DNA of 64,000 nucleotides, taken from assembly GCA_020912385.1 (NCBI GenBank), contig CP087208.1, forward strand, positions 434,001 through 498,000, given 5' to 3'. Position numbers and translations under genes: made by a program. This DNA comes from Neofusicoccum parvum (Eukaryota > Ascomycota > Dothideomycetes > Botryosphaeriales > Botryosphaeriaceae). Of this stretch, positions 21,439-32,500 are shown in pieces (the stretch's first letter is position 1; every line of letters begins with the position of its first letter). Below the pieces are notes generated by a model. That model searched no databases. It was given only the letters and a program-made list of their open reading frames with translations, and had not been told where the DNA came from.

Positions 21439-23353
21439 ATGTCTTCGGACAAGACCGAGGGCCGGTTGGCCTACTGGGCGAAGAGGCTTGAGTGCCCAGT
21501 CGATGAGAATGCGAATTACAAGAACACCTTCTGGTGCAACAGAGACCTCATCCCAATCCCTCCGGACCGGAGAACGTGGAAATGGCAAGGCTTCGCCGGC
21601 TACTGGGTCATTTGCGGGTACGTTTCTGATCTACCCTTGCTCGTAGATGTACTAATTAGTTGGCATTTAGGATCAACACCACTGCCTGGACGGCAGGGTC
21701 ATCACTTCTGTCTCTTGGCTTGAGTGTACCCCAATCCATGGGTGTCGTTGTCGGGGTTGCTTTGATTTCAGCGCTGATTGCCGTCGTCGCCGGTTGGCCG
21801 GGTAGCCATCTGTACCTTGGCTTTACGGTCCTTTCTCGTGCCTCTTGGGGTATGAGAGGAGGCTTCTGGCCGGTGCTGAATCGAATAATGACTGCCTGTG
21901 TTTGGATGGGCATTCAGGTAAGTCTTCTATGCCTGACTTCATAAACAATCTCTAACCATCATACGCAGGCATATTGGGGCGGCCAAGGTTTGCCACATCA
22001 GCCCGAACCTCAAGCTCACCACTAACAACTCCTTACAGCCGTCAAGATCATCCTCCGCGCTATCATCGGCCCCAAATTCGTCAACCTCGCAAATACACTC
22101 CCCGCCTCCGCCAACACCGACACAGCTAGCATTATCAGTTTCTTCGTCTTCATTATCATCTTCCTGCCGCTTCCTATGATTCCACCAGAGAAGCTCCAGC
22201 TCCCCTTCCGTATCACCTTTATTATGATCACCGCTACCATGTTCGGCATGCTCGGCTGGGCCATCAACGCCGCCAACGGACCCGGCGAGCTCATCCACAC
22301 ACCCTCATCCAAGCACGGCTCCGCGCTTAGCTGGGGCGCCGTGTATGGGCTACAATCCATCGTCGGCTCGCAAGCCTCCGGTTGCCTCGGGCAGTCCGAC
22401 TGGACGCGCTACGCCAAGACGCCCAACGCCGCGCTGTTCGGCCAGCTAGTAGCGGCGCCCATCTTCATCATCGTCACGGCCGTGTGCGGCATCCTGATCA
22501 CCTCCGCCGCGGCCACCATCTATGGCGAGTACATCTGGAACCCGTTCGAGCTGCTGCTCGCCATCCAGGACCACTCTCTTTCCCCAGCGGCACGAGCAGG
22601 CACCTTCTTCGCCGGGCTGGGGTTTCTGGTCAGCCAGCTGGCGCTGTGCCAAATGCTCAACGGGATCAGCACGGGCATGGACATGGCGGCATTGTGTCCG
22701 AAGTAAGCCATCCCCCCCTTCTCCCCACCACCCTCGCTAACCCCCGACGCAGGTGGATCAACATCCGCCGCGGCTGCTACATCCTCACCGTCATCGCGAT
22801 CGCCATCTGCCCGTGGAACTACGTCACCAACCCGGGCACCTTCATCACGGTGCTCAGCGGCTGGTCCGTCTTCCTGTCGCCCATGACCGGCATCGTCGTG
22901 TCCGACTACTTCTTCGTGCGCGGCCGCCAGTACCACGTCGGCGACCTGTACGTCGGCAACCCCTCCTCCGCCTACTGGTACACCGCCGGCTTCAACTTCC
23001 GCGGCTTCCTCGCCTGGATCGTCGGCATGGCCCCGCTGCTGCCCGGCTTCGCGCGCGCGATCCAAGGGACGAGCAGCGGGAATGGCTGGGATCATATCTA
23101 CCAGATCTCGTACTTTTATGGGTTCTTTGCCACGTTGACGGTGTATGCGCTGCTCTACGTGGCTTTTCCGCAGGAGAGGCAGCATGGGACGAGTCCGTTT
23201 GTGCTGGCGATGCATGCGGAGATGTTGGAGGGTGTGGAGGAAGACTCGAGGAGTGGGAGTGGTAGTGGGAGCGGATTCGCGAAGGGCGAGGATGAGGAAA
23301 AGGGCGGCGTTGGGGTGGATGGGAGGGGTGCGGCGAAGACATTTGCGGCGTAG
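21439..23353 (+). CDS. NCS1-family nucleobase/nucleoside permease (Fur type)
   Basis: Plasma-membrane H+ symporter of the Fur branch (uracil, uridine, allantoin or thiamine). Exons: 21439-21617, 21671-21917, 21969-21987, 22039-22702, 22753-23353; introns of 53, 51, 51 and 50 nt; 569 residues. Exon 3 is a 19-nt micro-exon that supplies AYWGGQ(A); without it the frame breaks. Family marks are the cytosolic N-terminus with NRDLIPIPPDRRTWKWQGF before TM1, INTTAWTAGSSLLSLGL (TM1), GFTVLSRASWGMRGGFWPVLNR, QSDWTRYAKTP, and WNYVTNPGTFITVLSGWSVFLSPMTGIVVSDYF. The C-terminal tail is acidic with a Ser-Gly repeat. The divergent dioxygenase neighbour and GATA sites fit a nitrogen-regulated pyrimidine uptake role; exact substrate is an inference. 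Confidence 0.92.
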
Positions 23354-24133
23354 GGGAAAGTGAGTATCTGAAGTGAGTGAAGCTGTCGGAGTTGGAAAGA
23401 GCGGTGAACTCGGTAGGTATTCTGGAGACAATGCTAAGGGTGAAAATCTCTTCCTCACCTCAACATGGTTTTTACTGAAATTTTTTTAGAGATTACTACG
23501 TAACACATACACCGTTGACTTTCCACCGTACACACTTGAATGAGACAAAACTATGGGGGCAATCCAACGTATAGTACCACTTCACGTAACACGAACTCAA
23601 GTGTCTTTGTACAAATATTTATACAGTAGAGCCTGCCTAACCCTTATAATCAAAGTTCCAGCAGATGTCTACTACAGAGACTTTCGGCTGAAGAAGCAGC
23701 TTCGCGAAAAGTTCTCGCTGGACCCCATGTACTCCCCCACCCTCCTCGTTGCATCAATTTCGTTGACCAAGTCATCCAGTTCTGGAGTCTTTTCATCCTA
23801 TGTGCATCCCTACTTTCACTCCTTATCTATTGAAAAATTGATGGTCTAGAATGAGTGATGAGATTCTTGGCGAAGAGGAGAGGGGGGTTAGGGAGGCACC
23901 CTCTCTTATCCTCTTACTAGACTGAAACTACGCTAAGAAAGCTAAATACGCGTGATTTTGACATTATCCCTTTCGTGACCTCTTTAGCTTTGTTCTCCAC
24001 CAAGCAACCGCTTGCCCATGTTGTGATGAGTGGCCTCCATAATGTTTCGAATTCGGCCGGCCTGGCGATCTCGTCGCGATTTTACGAACACGAAGCATTT
24101 TGGATATGATGCACTACCTGATCTATTCTTGGA
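23354..24133. other. Intergenic, convergent
   Basis: 780 bp, AT-rich, between the NCS1 stop and the stop of the HET gene. One 98-residue frame (23553-23849) has no recognisable feature. No gene is supported. Confidence 0.5.
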
Positions 24134-26152
24134 TCAGACAATCGTGATACATTGACGGAGATTCTTGCTTTCGAGGGTTGCTGATAAATCGCCGATAATT
24201 ACCTGCCCAAAGGAATATCCAATACGTTCAAAGGTCGTTGAGTTAGAGCATTTCATCACAACTATCCCCAGTAGAAACTTAGAATACACAGAAATAGGAA
24301 TGATGAAAGCCTGTTTCTCGAAGAAATCTCCTTCGCCGTCTGGCTCCATATATTGCATAATCTTTACAGGGTCTTGAATTTTTGAGAGAATCGAGTCCGG
24401 TGATAGCACTACACCTAATATTCTGCCATTGGAATATTCTGATGACGGCTTTCGAAGGCTGCAAGGGATCATGCAACATGAGAGAGTTATTTCAGCGTAT
24501 CGCAGCGGTCCATATTTGTTGCTTTCGTCAACCAAATCTGCTCTGATATTTTTGACGATTGCCAGGGCCTTTCCGGAGAGTTGGGCGTTTGTTGAGAGGG
24601 ACACTGCACCATCGACACTGGCCCAACTCCAAGTGGGTGCGCGATATTGATCTCCAGTTGATCTTCTGCCTGGTGCACCACTCTCCACGTTCCATAAGAG
24701 TCCAGCTGGGAGATGAGGGCGAAAGAACCCCGCAATATAGTCGTGTTCGTAGAAGTCGCCAAACCGCCTTGCAACTCCAGCCAGAGCAGCAAACTTGTCC
24801 TTTGTGGGAAAGGTAAGCGATCGATGGGTATAATTTTCGACAACATCAAGCCATGCCATTGTGATCATATGCATTGAAGATATTTCTCCTGGACCTCTGG
24901 GAGACTGTTGAGACCGTATAGGAACGAAGAATGGGAACGTGAAGAACGAGTTATATTTGGGATGACCGTAAGGCAAGGACTCGGAGAGCATTCCAGCCTC
25001 TTTACAATCCCATAAAACCTGCTCCATACCAAAGTGGAGGACTCTGGGGGAGAGGAGTCGCTCTTGGCAGACCCAGGCACGCCCCTGTAGTGGAAGATTT
25101 TTGAGGCCCCAACTACCATCGTGAATGCGGTCGAAGACTGTCCACATCTGCTGGCCTTCTGCACCTCGATTCCATAGGATATGACATTCTTGCACATGGT
25201 TGGTGTCGCGTGTCTTGAATGCGCCTTCGTGGGGGGTTTGAGCGTGGTCGATGGATATACAAAGGACCGAGTTCAGGTATACCAACTGCATAGCAGCAAC
25301 CTGTTCTTGCCAATCTTCGTGACTTCCTGGGCCTGACTGAAGGATGCAGAGACTGTCAATCCACAAGTAGCGGATCCCCAGCCTGGATACCGTAACAATC
25401 GCATCTTGAAACGATTTGGGCAGGTCGTGGACGGGTACGCCTGCCTTCAAGAGTTCTTCGGTTCTATCCGAGAGTGTGAAGAAATCAGGGTTCTCGCCCC
25501 AGCAATGGCTTAGCGTTGCATATCCCCCCTCGAGCAGAGTGGTTTCCGAATCGGTCAATATGAGGCGTGGCCGACGCCAGTCCCGGAGATCCAGAAGTCT
25601 TTTAGGAAACCAACCTGGATCCCGAGATGGATCGTGGGTGTAGCATGTCGGATGGTTATTAATACAGTTTCTGAGCCAACGTAGTGCCAACTCAGCGACT
25701 TTGAAATGAGATGTGCTGGAGGGAATGGATCGGTAGAAACTGTCAGGTCGTACGCGCCATGGAGCCGTTTCAAGGTCTTCGGCTGCTAAGCCGAAAAGCT
25801 CATCATCAGTGTCCATTTCCCGAATGTGCTCAGACGGGTGTAGATCAATACAGGGCTGGTATATATTTTTCCATATAGTTGTGGAAATTGAAAACTGTAA
25901 GCTGACCATGCTTTTATCGTGACTCATGGCTTCAAGTCTGTAGAATATCTGGGCGTCATTTGGTGAAGCTTTACGCGGAAGGTATTTCAATAAAAGTTCT
26001 CGGATAGTTCGACAAATTTTGCAGCCTGCTTCAGCTGCCAAAACGGCATGTTGTGCGGGATCGTGATGTTTCCCCGAAGTGTCGGGTTTGCGGAATATTG
26101 AGATACACATCGCACAGAGCATATTGGATGCTTCGGATGCGGGTCTTTCCAA
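24134..26152 (-). CDS. Heterokaryon incompatibility (HET) domain protein
   Basis: Intronless, 672 residues. HET-domain proteins act in fungal allorecognition and trigger programmed cell death after fusion of unlike individuals; most family members are untested. The N-terminus has a CAMCISIF ... CKIC arrangement, common in this class. The HET domain (about 205-350) shows YATLSHCWG, then LPKSFQDAIVTVSRLGIRYLWIDSLCI, then a DWQEQVAAMQLVYLNSVLCIS segment, the three usual blocks. Later blocks are GRAWVCQERLLSPRVLHFG and a tryptophan-containing APTWSWASVDG near 520, also typical. No NACHT, WD40 or ankyrin partner domain is attached. Base use is less GC-rich than its neighbours, in keeping with a fast-evolving accessory gene. 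Confidence 0.93.
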   Translation of the reverse strand: MERPASEASNMLCAMCISIFRKPDTSGKHHDPAQHAVLAAEAGCKICRTIRELLLKYLPRKASPNDAQIFYRLEAMSHDKSMVSLQFSISTTIWKNIYQPCIDLHPSEHIREMDTDDELFGLAAEDLETAPWRVRPDSFYRSIPSSTSHFKVAELALRWLRNCINNHPTCYTHDPSRDPGWFPKRLLDLRDWRRPRLILTDSETTLLEGGYATLSHCWGENPDFFTLSDRTEELLKAGVPVHDLPKSFQDAIVTVSRLGIRYLWIDSLCILQSGPGSHEDWQEQVAAMQLVYLNSVLCISIDHAQTPHEGAFKTRDTNHVQECHILWNRGAEGQQMWTVFDRIHDGSWGLKNLPLQGRAWVCQERLLSPRVLHFGMEQVLWDCKEAGMLSESLPYGHPKYNSFFTFPFFVPIRSQQSPRGPGEISSMHMITMAWLDVVENYTHRSLTFPTKDKFAALAGVARRFGDFYEHDYIAGFFRPHLPAGLLWNVESGAPGRRSTGDQYRAPTWSWASVDGAVSLSTNAQLSGKALAIVKNIRADLVDESNKYGPLRYAEITLSCCMIPCSLRKPSSEYSNGRILGVVLSPDSILSKIQDPVKIMQYMEPDGEGDFFEKQAFIIPISVYSKFLLGIVVMKCSNSTTFERIGYSFGQVIIGDLSATLESKNLRQCITIV

Positions 26153-27680
26153 ATTCGAGAGCCGGTTGACGATGTCGGGTCCGTCGTCGTCAAGGATGAA
26201 GAAATTTTAGTCCAAGGCACGCGAGCAGCTCCTTTGATACGATGTCGAATTATTTTCCAAAGCTACGGAATATGATGTACGAGGAATATCCAGTATGGTC
26301 TGCGGCAGAGGGGACGACTGTTGGAGTTGACTCGCGGTCGCGAGAGGCTGTCTCTGGCTGTTGGGAGTAGCAGTGGCAGGCGGGAGAATGGAGAGAAAGG
26401 CTGTAGCTCAGAACAGGGTCTAGGTGGACTTTAATTAAATATCACTATGAGTGCGCAAGGCTGAGGACAGCTTGAGCCCGGAGCTCTTAGGGTGTAACTT
26501 TATTGATGCTGACAGCATACATCTGAAGTTACCATTCGCCAGAGAAGATGTCTCAGCAGCTTGCAGCAATCCAGCCTCGCCGCAGCCAAGAAGAGGCGCA
26601 TACAGTAGCCACGCTTGCCGTTGAACAAAACAGCCCCGCCCACCCTCAGCCAAAGCCCAGCTTTCTCCGCACGTGCAGAGCAACGAGGAGCTCTTCGAAA
26701 ACCCTGCCCTCCAGCATAGCACCGCAGCTGCACACCGGCCAACACGCAGCCGACACCAACCATCCTCAACGGCGCACGGCTTCCACCCAGCACTAGGCGC
26801 CCGCATCGCGAGACGCGCACCGCCAGCCTCGTCCACCACAGCCCCCACACCATGCAGCCCACCCGCACACCACCCAACCAAAAGAGCCGCGGCGCGGCGA
26901 AGCCCTCCGCACCCGCCCGTCGCCAGGCCAGACCGCAGCCCCCGCCCACCCCGCCAGCGCCACGCCCACCGCCCAAACCACGCGCCGCTCGACCGCCCGT
27001 CGACACAAAGCCAGCCAGCCGGGGCGCGCGCGCGCTCGTTACCGCCCACCAGGCTGGCGGGCGGGCTGGTGGGCGCGTCTCCCCACCTCATCCCACCGCC
27101 CGGTAGCACGGGGGACGGGCGATGGATCGACGGCGTGAGGTGGACCGAGGAGACGGAAAAAACTGGAGCGGTCGCGATCCCCGAGATCTGACGCGATCAG
27201 CGCGGCTATATTTGGGGTGAGGTGTCGGTGGTGTGGAGCGATGGGCGCGGGCGGCGTGGAGAGAGGTGGTTTGCGCGCTAGGGCCGGTTGCGGAGGAGGG
27301 CTGGGCGCGCTAGGCCGGGAGGGGGAATTTTGCGAGGTGTGGAATGTGCGCGCGTGGACGTCGTGCGCATTGACGCGTGGTGGGCGGGTTGGGAGCTTCT
27401 GGGCGGGAGCAGGTGGGCGGGCTTGTTTCTGGGTTATGCGTCCGTGTGGATGCTTTGACTTTGCATGGCGGGTGTGGGTGGCGACACGCGGTGCAGGAAG
27501 GGGGTGCAGGTAGGTATCAAACCACGTACGAGTGTGGATGCGCATTACTATCTCATCTTATCATGCAGCTCGTTCTCTGTAGCCCAGGAAACCTCTGACA
27601 ATGCATGCCCAAAGGAAATTAAGCTTCACAAAACTTGTTCACCCCCAATCTGTCGCCCCTCTTTATTACAAAATCTTACT
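26153..27680. other. Intergenic, GC-rich right half
   Basis: 1.5 kb between the HET gene start and the end of the sugar transporter. From about 26,550 the sequence becomes very GC-rich, and its frames translate into Ala/Arg/Pro-biased strings on both strands, a sign of non-coding composition bias. No gene is supported. Confidence 0.5.
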
Positions 27681-29402
27681 TTAAACCTTGGCAGCCTCCT
27701 CAACCCTCTCAGGGCTGTGCTCCTCCAGGCCGCCCTTCTCGACGTCGCCGCGCTCGAGCGCCCTGGCGCCGCCGAGGCTCTGCTTGGTCTTCCAGGCCGG
27801 GATGCCGATGTACTTCTTGCCGTTGACCTCGTCGGTGAAGATGTCCTCGATCTCCTCGAGGGTCTTGCCGGCCGTCTCGGGGAACATGAAGAAGACGTGG
27901 ACGAACATGGCAACGCAGAAGACGGCGAAGATGATGTAAACCTTCCACTGGATGTTGACGAAGGCCGGCGGGACGAAGTAGGCGAGAGCGAAGTTGAAGA
28001 TCCAGTTGGCGGACGTGGCCAGAGCGACACCCTTGCCACGGACGCGGAGCGGGAGGATCCTGTTACGCTGTTAGTGCGCTGGTTTGGTTTGAGACAAGGT
28101 GGGAATACATACTCAGGGGGGTAGATCCACGAAACGGGACCCCAGGTAGGGGCGTACGAGGCGACGAAAAGGTACGAGCAGGCGATAATGCCCTTGGACG
28201 CAGCGCCCCTGACCTCCCACGAAGCCTCCTTGATGCCGTTGACACCCTGAGGACCGGCGTAGTGGCCGTAAGATGCCAAAATACCGGCGTTGGCGAAGAG
28301 CCAGGTCATCATGAGAGCGGCGCCAATGAGCAGCGTGGGACGACGGCCCCAGCGGTCGACGAACAGCAGGGCCGGGATGGTCATGACGACGTTGATGACG
28401 TACTGAATGGACGAGGAGACGAGCAGCGTGTCCTCGAGGCCGGCCATGGTGAAGACGTAGGAGATGTAGTACATCATGACGTTCATGCCGGTCAGCTGGG
28501 ACCAGACCTGGGTCATGATGGCGATGTGGGTGCGGTTGATCATGGACGGCTTCAGCAGCTCGAGGTAGGTGACGTCGGAGTTCTGGCGCTCAAACTCGAC
28601 GATGGCCTTGATCTCGGCGAACTCGGTCTGCACGAAGCGGCTGGTGGGGTCGCCCTTGCCGTGGACCAGAGTCAAGACGGCCTCGCACTCCTCCCATCGG
28701 TCCTTGCGCGCAAGCCAACGGGGGGACTCGGGCAGGAACAGCATGCCGAAGAGCAGGAGAACAGCCGGGATGGCCTGGAGGCCCCACGGGATGCGGAACG
28801 CCGCAGCGCCGTCAACGAACGAGGTGCCGTACGAGATGTAGAACATGATCAGGATGCCCCAGGTGATGGCCCACTGCTGGGCGCCGACCACGGCACCACG
28901 CTTGGTGGGAGGAGCCAGCTCGGATACGTAGACGGGGACCTGGGCGGAGCAGATGCCGACGCAGAGACCGTTGATGAAGCGGCTGGCGACGAGCATGCCA
29001 ATGTTCTGGGAGGCGGCCATGATGGCACAGCCAATGCACCAGATGCAGCACCCAATCATGATGGACGGCTTGCGGCCGAGGTTGTCAGAGAGGAAACCTG
29101 CGGGAGACAGTCAGCGCGGTGCGGAGAGCTGGGTGGGCGGGCGCCCACCGGAGCATGTTATACCACGTACCGGAGAGGATGGCGCCGACGTACGAACCAC
29201 CAGGCATGGCGGCGGTGATGCCACCCTGGACGTCGGAGTTGGGCCCAGCGCACTTGCCGTTGGTCACGCCGCCCTGGTTGAAGTAGCAGAGATACTGCTG
29301 GGTGGAGATGATGGCGGACATGGACGAGATGTCGAAGCCGAACAGGCCACCTCCAATGACGGAGATGGCCGTGATGAAGTAGATGTTTCCGATCTGGTAC
29401 AT
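27681..29402 (-). CDS. MFS sugar transporter (hexose/monosaccharide type)
   Basis: Twelve-helix plasma-membrane sugar:H+ symporter of the SP family. Exons are 29171-29402, 28113-29097 and 27681-28059; introns of 73 nt (29098-29170) and 53 nt (28060-28112); 531 residues. Junctions restore SYVGAILSG|FLSDNLGRKPS and WIYPPE|ILPLRVRGKGVALATSANW. Sugar-transporter signatures are all present: LGRKPS after TM2, ASRFINGLCVGICSAQVPVYVSELAP, PESPRWLARKDR, DRWGRRPT, and the terminal PETAGKTLEEIEDIF. I start at MYQIGNIYFIT because the family begins its first helix there; an in-frame Met at 29459 would add 19 residues of Pro-rich sequence. Substrate not resolved; D-glucose, xylose or a polyol are all possible. 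Confidence 0.92.
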
Positions 29403-29561
29403 GGCGGGCGACCGCTGCACAGAGGGACGGCGGAGTGTTTGGTGTGGGGGAGGAAACAAATGCCCGCGAGGTTGGGTCCTCTGGCAGGCAAGGTGTGTGT
29501 TTCCGGGCTGGTCAGTGCCTTGGGGAGCGAGCGGCGGACGACTGGCGGGCGGGCGGGCAGG

Positions 29562-29567
29562 CTTATA
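29562..29567 (-). promoter_or_regulatory. TATA-like element of the sugar transporter
   Basis: On the minus strand the sequence reads tttataag about 160 bp upstream of the ATG at 29402. Plausible core promoter, weak evidence. Confidence 0.3.
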
Positions 29568-32500
29568 AAGAACGACGGCGCGGTGTCAACGAGCGCTGGA
29601 CGCGGTGATCCCGGCAGCGGCGCATCTGTAACGCTCGCCGGCACATGACAAGGCCTGGGAAATGCGCAGGAATGGGACGGGCAAGGCGAACCCCAGTGCC
29701 CCAGGCGATCGGCCGACCAGCCCCTGCCCGGGCCTCCGCTGGAGAAAGAGTGGAGCGGCGCAATCCCGGAGCCCGAGTGCTCACCACGCCCCAAGCCCAA
29801 GCTCCAGCACCGCGCCCTCGTACCGACGCCGCCCGCCGCGCCCAATCGCCGGCCGGCGGGCCACGATGCTGGCCTGACGGGTGGAGCGCCGGGGTGCTGT
29901 TTGGGCAAGCTCGCCGGTGGCTTGGGCCAAGGCCAATCGCGTCGGCGGCGCGCCATCCTTCCAACAAAGCCCGCCGCCCATGTCACCTGCTGCCGGCCGA
30001 CCGCGACGCGCGAAGTCGCCGCATCTTCTTCTCCGCGCCCCTCGCTCCCCGCGGGGCAGCCGGCCTGGAGTCGCGCAGACCGTTGCGCTCGCGTGTGCAG
30101 CCCTCCGCCGTCACCGCCCCCGTCACCACCGTCCCGTTTGCGTAACCACGCCCACGCCCACACCTGCGCCCACGTCCACGCCCGCCTGCCCGCGCCCGCC
30201 AAGGCAGCGCGCACGCAGATCCGCCGGAAGCCTACGATAGCCGGCGGAGCTTGGCCGCCGCCGACATGACTCTCGCGCCAGCTGCCCTCGGACAAGCTTC
30301 CACCGCCAAGGACGGGAAGGGCGAAGAGGCGCCGCTGCAGCGCATGTAACGTCGCCAGCGGACCGGGGTCAGCGAGGGAAAAAGCACGGCGCGCTACTGG
30401 CACGGGAAGCGCCTTCGCGCGCCAGGAGGAAGGGCAATCGACGCGCCTGCCGGAGCGCCGCACCAGGAAGCGCGCCACTCGCTCGCGACTGCAACTGCCG
30501 CCTAGCGGCGCCCATCGCGTGCCGTCACCGTGCGGCGACCACCGCGCCCCGAGAGTCAGCCTGCCGCCGCTGCTCATTGGCGACGCGGCGGTCAGCGCTC
30601 GCGGTCACCTGGCGCGCCGCCGTTGCGAATGGCCGTGGTGCCTTTCAGCCCGGTCTCCAGATGCTCTGCCTACTGGCTGCGCCGCCCTACCGCCTGCCGC
30701 GTCCGTCGTACCACCGCGTTCCTCGCCGACAGCTGAAGAGCCGCTGACAACGCGCTGCTGACAGCTGTCGGAGCGTCAGTGCATGTTGACGGGCACGCAT
30801 GGCTGAATTGTTCCGCCAGCCCAGCCCAGCCTCGGCCTGCATTTTCCCGAACTGACACCCCGGCCTTCCCAACTCAGGCACACGCCCGTGGTTCTTCACG
30901 CTGAGAAGCTCCGAAACGAAGGAGCACAGAACTCGAACGCGAGAAAATTTGACTGCCATGTGGATATCCCACCCGGCACCCTGGCCACGTACACCGCGTC
31001 ACTGCTCCGGTGGTGGGCAATGCCGGTTCCCCGGGTCGCGGTCGCGGCATTTGCCTCCCACTCTCCTGAATCCTGGGTGCCTGCTGCCGCCGTCGGCACT
31101 TTGCATGCAGCATGCACAAGCGACCGGAACCTCCAGGCGACCAGCGCCTCCAGAAAAAAAAATCCATCGTGCCCCATCGTCATGCCCGATTGCGCCTGCG
31201 CCGAGATGAAGGTGTAGCCAGCTCATCAGCGCCGGGCGCGTCAGCAGGCTTCCCATCGCCACATTCCGAGCCCACCCAGCGGCCATTTGCAGCGCATTCC
31301 AGCAGCTGCCTCTTCCTGCCTTGGCGCATGCGACTCTCGAGCGTCGCACCGGCAGCCGGGTGCGGCGCAGCGCCCCTCGTGGTGCGTTTGCGGTGTGTGG
31401 GCGGCCGGTCGCGCCTCCGAGGCAAAACTCGCGTGGGCCTGCGTCGGCGCCGGGTCTGATTCCCCAGGTCTCACCTGCGCTTCTCCGTGGGGTCCCCAGG
31501 GGCCCCAAGCAGCTAGCCGAGAACGAAAAAAGACCTCACCACCACCTCCCAGCACAAGTCAGCACCAACGCAACGCAACGCAAACGCAACGCTGACCAGG
31601 GGGACGAGCGAAATAAGCTCGAATCGCGTCCCAGACACCGCCGACGCGCAAAAATAACCCCCCGGCTTCTGGAAGCAGCGCTAGAAGCGTCGTTGCATCC
31701 GATCTCACGCACGAGTCGAGCAGAACGACCCCAACTTACCATTCGCAGCCAGGACAAGCCTTCCCTGGCGGACGTTTCAGCCCTTCGTCGCAGCCGTCGT
31801 GCGCTGCGCCGCGACGCACCCGCCACCTTGCGCCAGCATCCACAGCGGGCTGACGTCGATCGCCAAAGGCGCACACAACGGCACGCGTTCCGAGAACCGT
31901 GTCCAAGGGTCCTTGGCCGCCCATGTGCAAGCCACCACCTCCACCACCCAGACGATTTGCGGGGAAGGGGGCGCTGCTGGGCGTGCGAGTGTGGATTGGC
32001 GCCAGCGCCGACCGCGCCCCCGTCAGCCGCCGCCTGCAGAGCGACCAAGGCAAATGATTCCCGTGGCGCGCTAGCACCGTCCCGCCAACCAGCCTCCAGC
32101 AGGCGCCCGATGAACCGTCCGTCGCCACTGCTCTGCTGGTCTGTCCCGGTTGGCGGCCGGCGACGAGTGGCAGGCCGTCGGTAACACTGCGCCGAAGCTT
32201 GACACAAGAACAGCGTGTGCGCCCTGCGTCGTCAGCGCGACTGCGAGAAGAAGCAGCACAGCAGCAGCAGCAAAAACCCAGCGCGCCAATCGTGCGGGGT
32301 AGCGCATCGATGATCAAACGGGCCCAGGCCGCCCAGGCGCCGGCCACCAGTCAGATCCTGAAGGAACGGGCCTGCACCCGTGGGAACAGATCATAAAGAG
32401 AGCCACGCTCGCGAGAAGAAACAGAGGAACGGGTGGCCATGGCGGGCAGCAGATCACGGGCATCGCCCAGCCAGCCCGATCCAGCCCATATCTGGGGTAT

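Noticed and set aside
26435..27109. 224-residue minus-strand frame upstream of the HET gene.
   Set aside because: Gly/Ala/Trp-biased translation with competing frames on the other strand; no domain or promoter context.
29264..30577. 437-residue minus-strand frame overlapping the sugar transporter promoter and first exon.
   Set aside because: It runs out of phase through the well-supported first exon of the transporter, and its translation has no recognisable protein features.
31321..32184. 287-residue plus-strand frame in the GC-rich gap.
   Set aside because: Translation is Arg/Ala/Pro-biased with no domain, and equally long frames overlap it in other phases; expected by chance in such GC-rich DNA.
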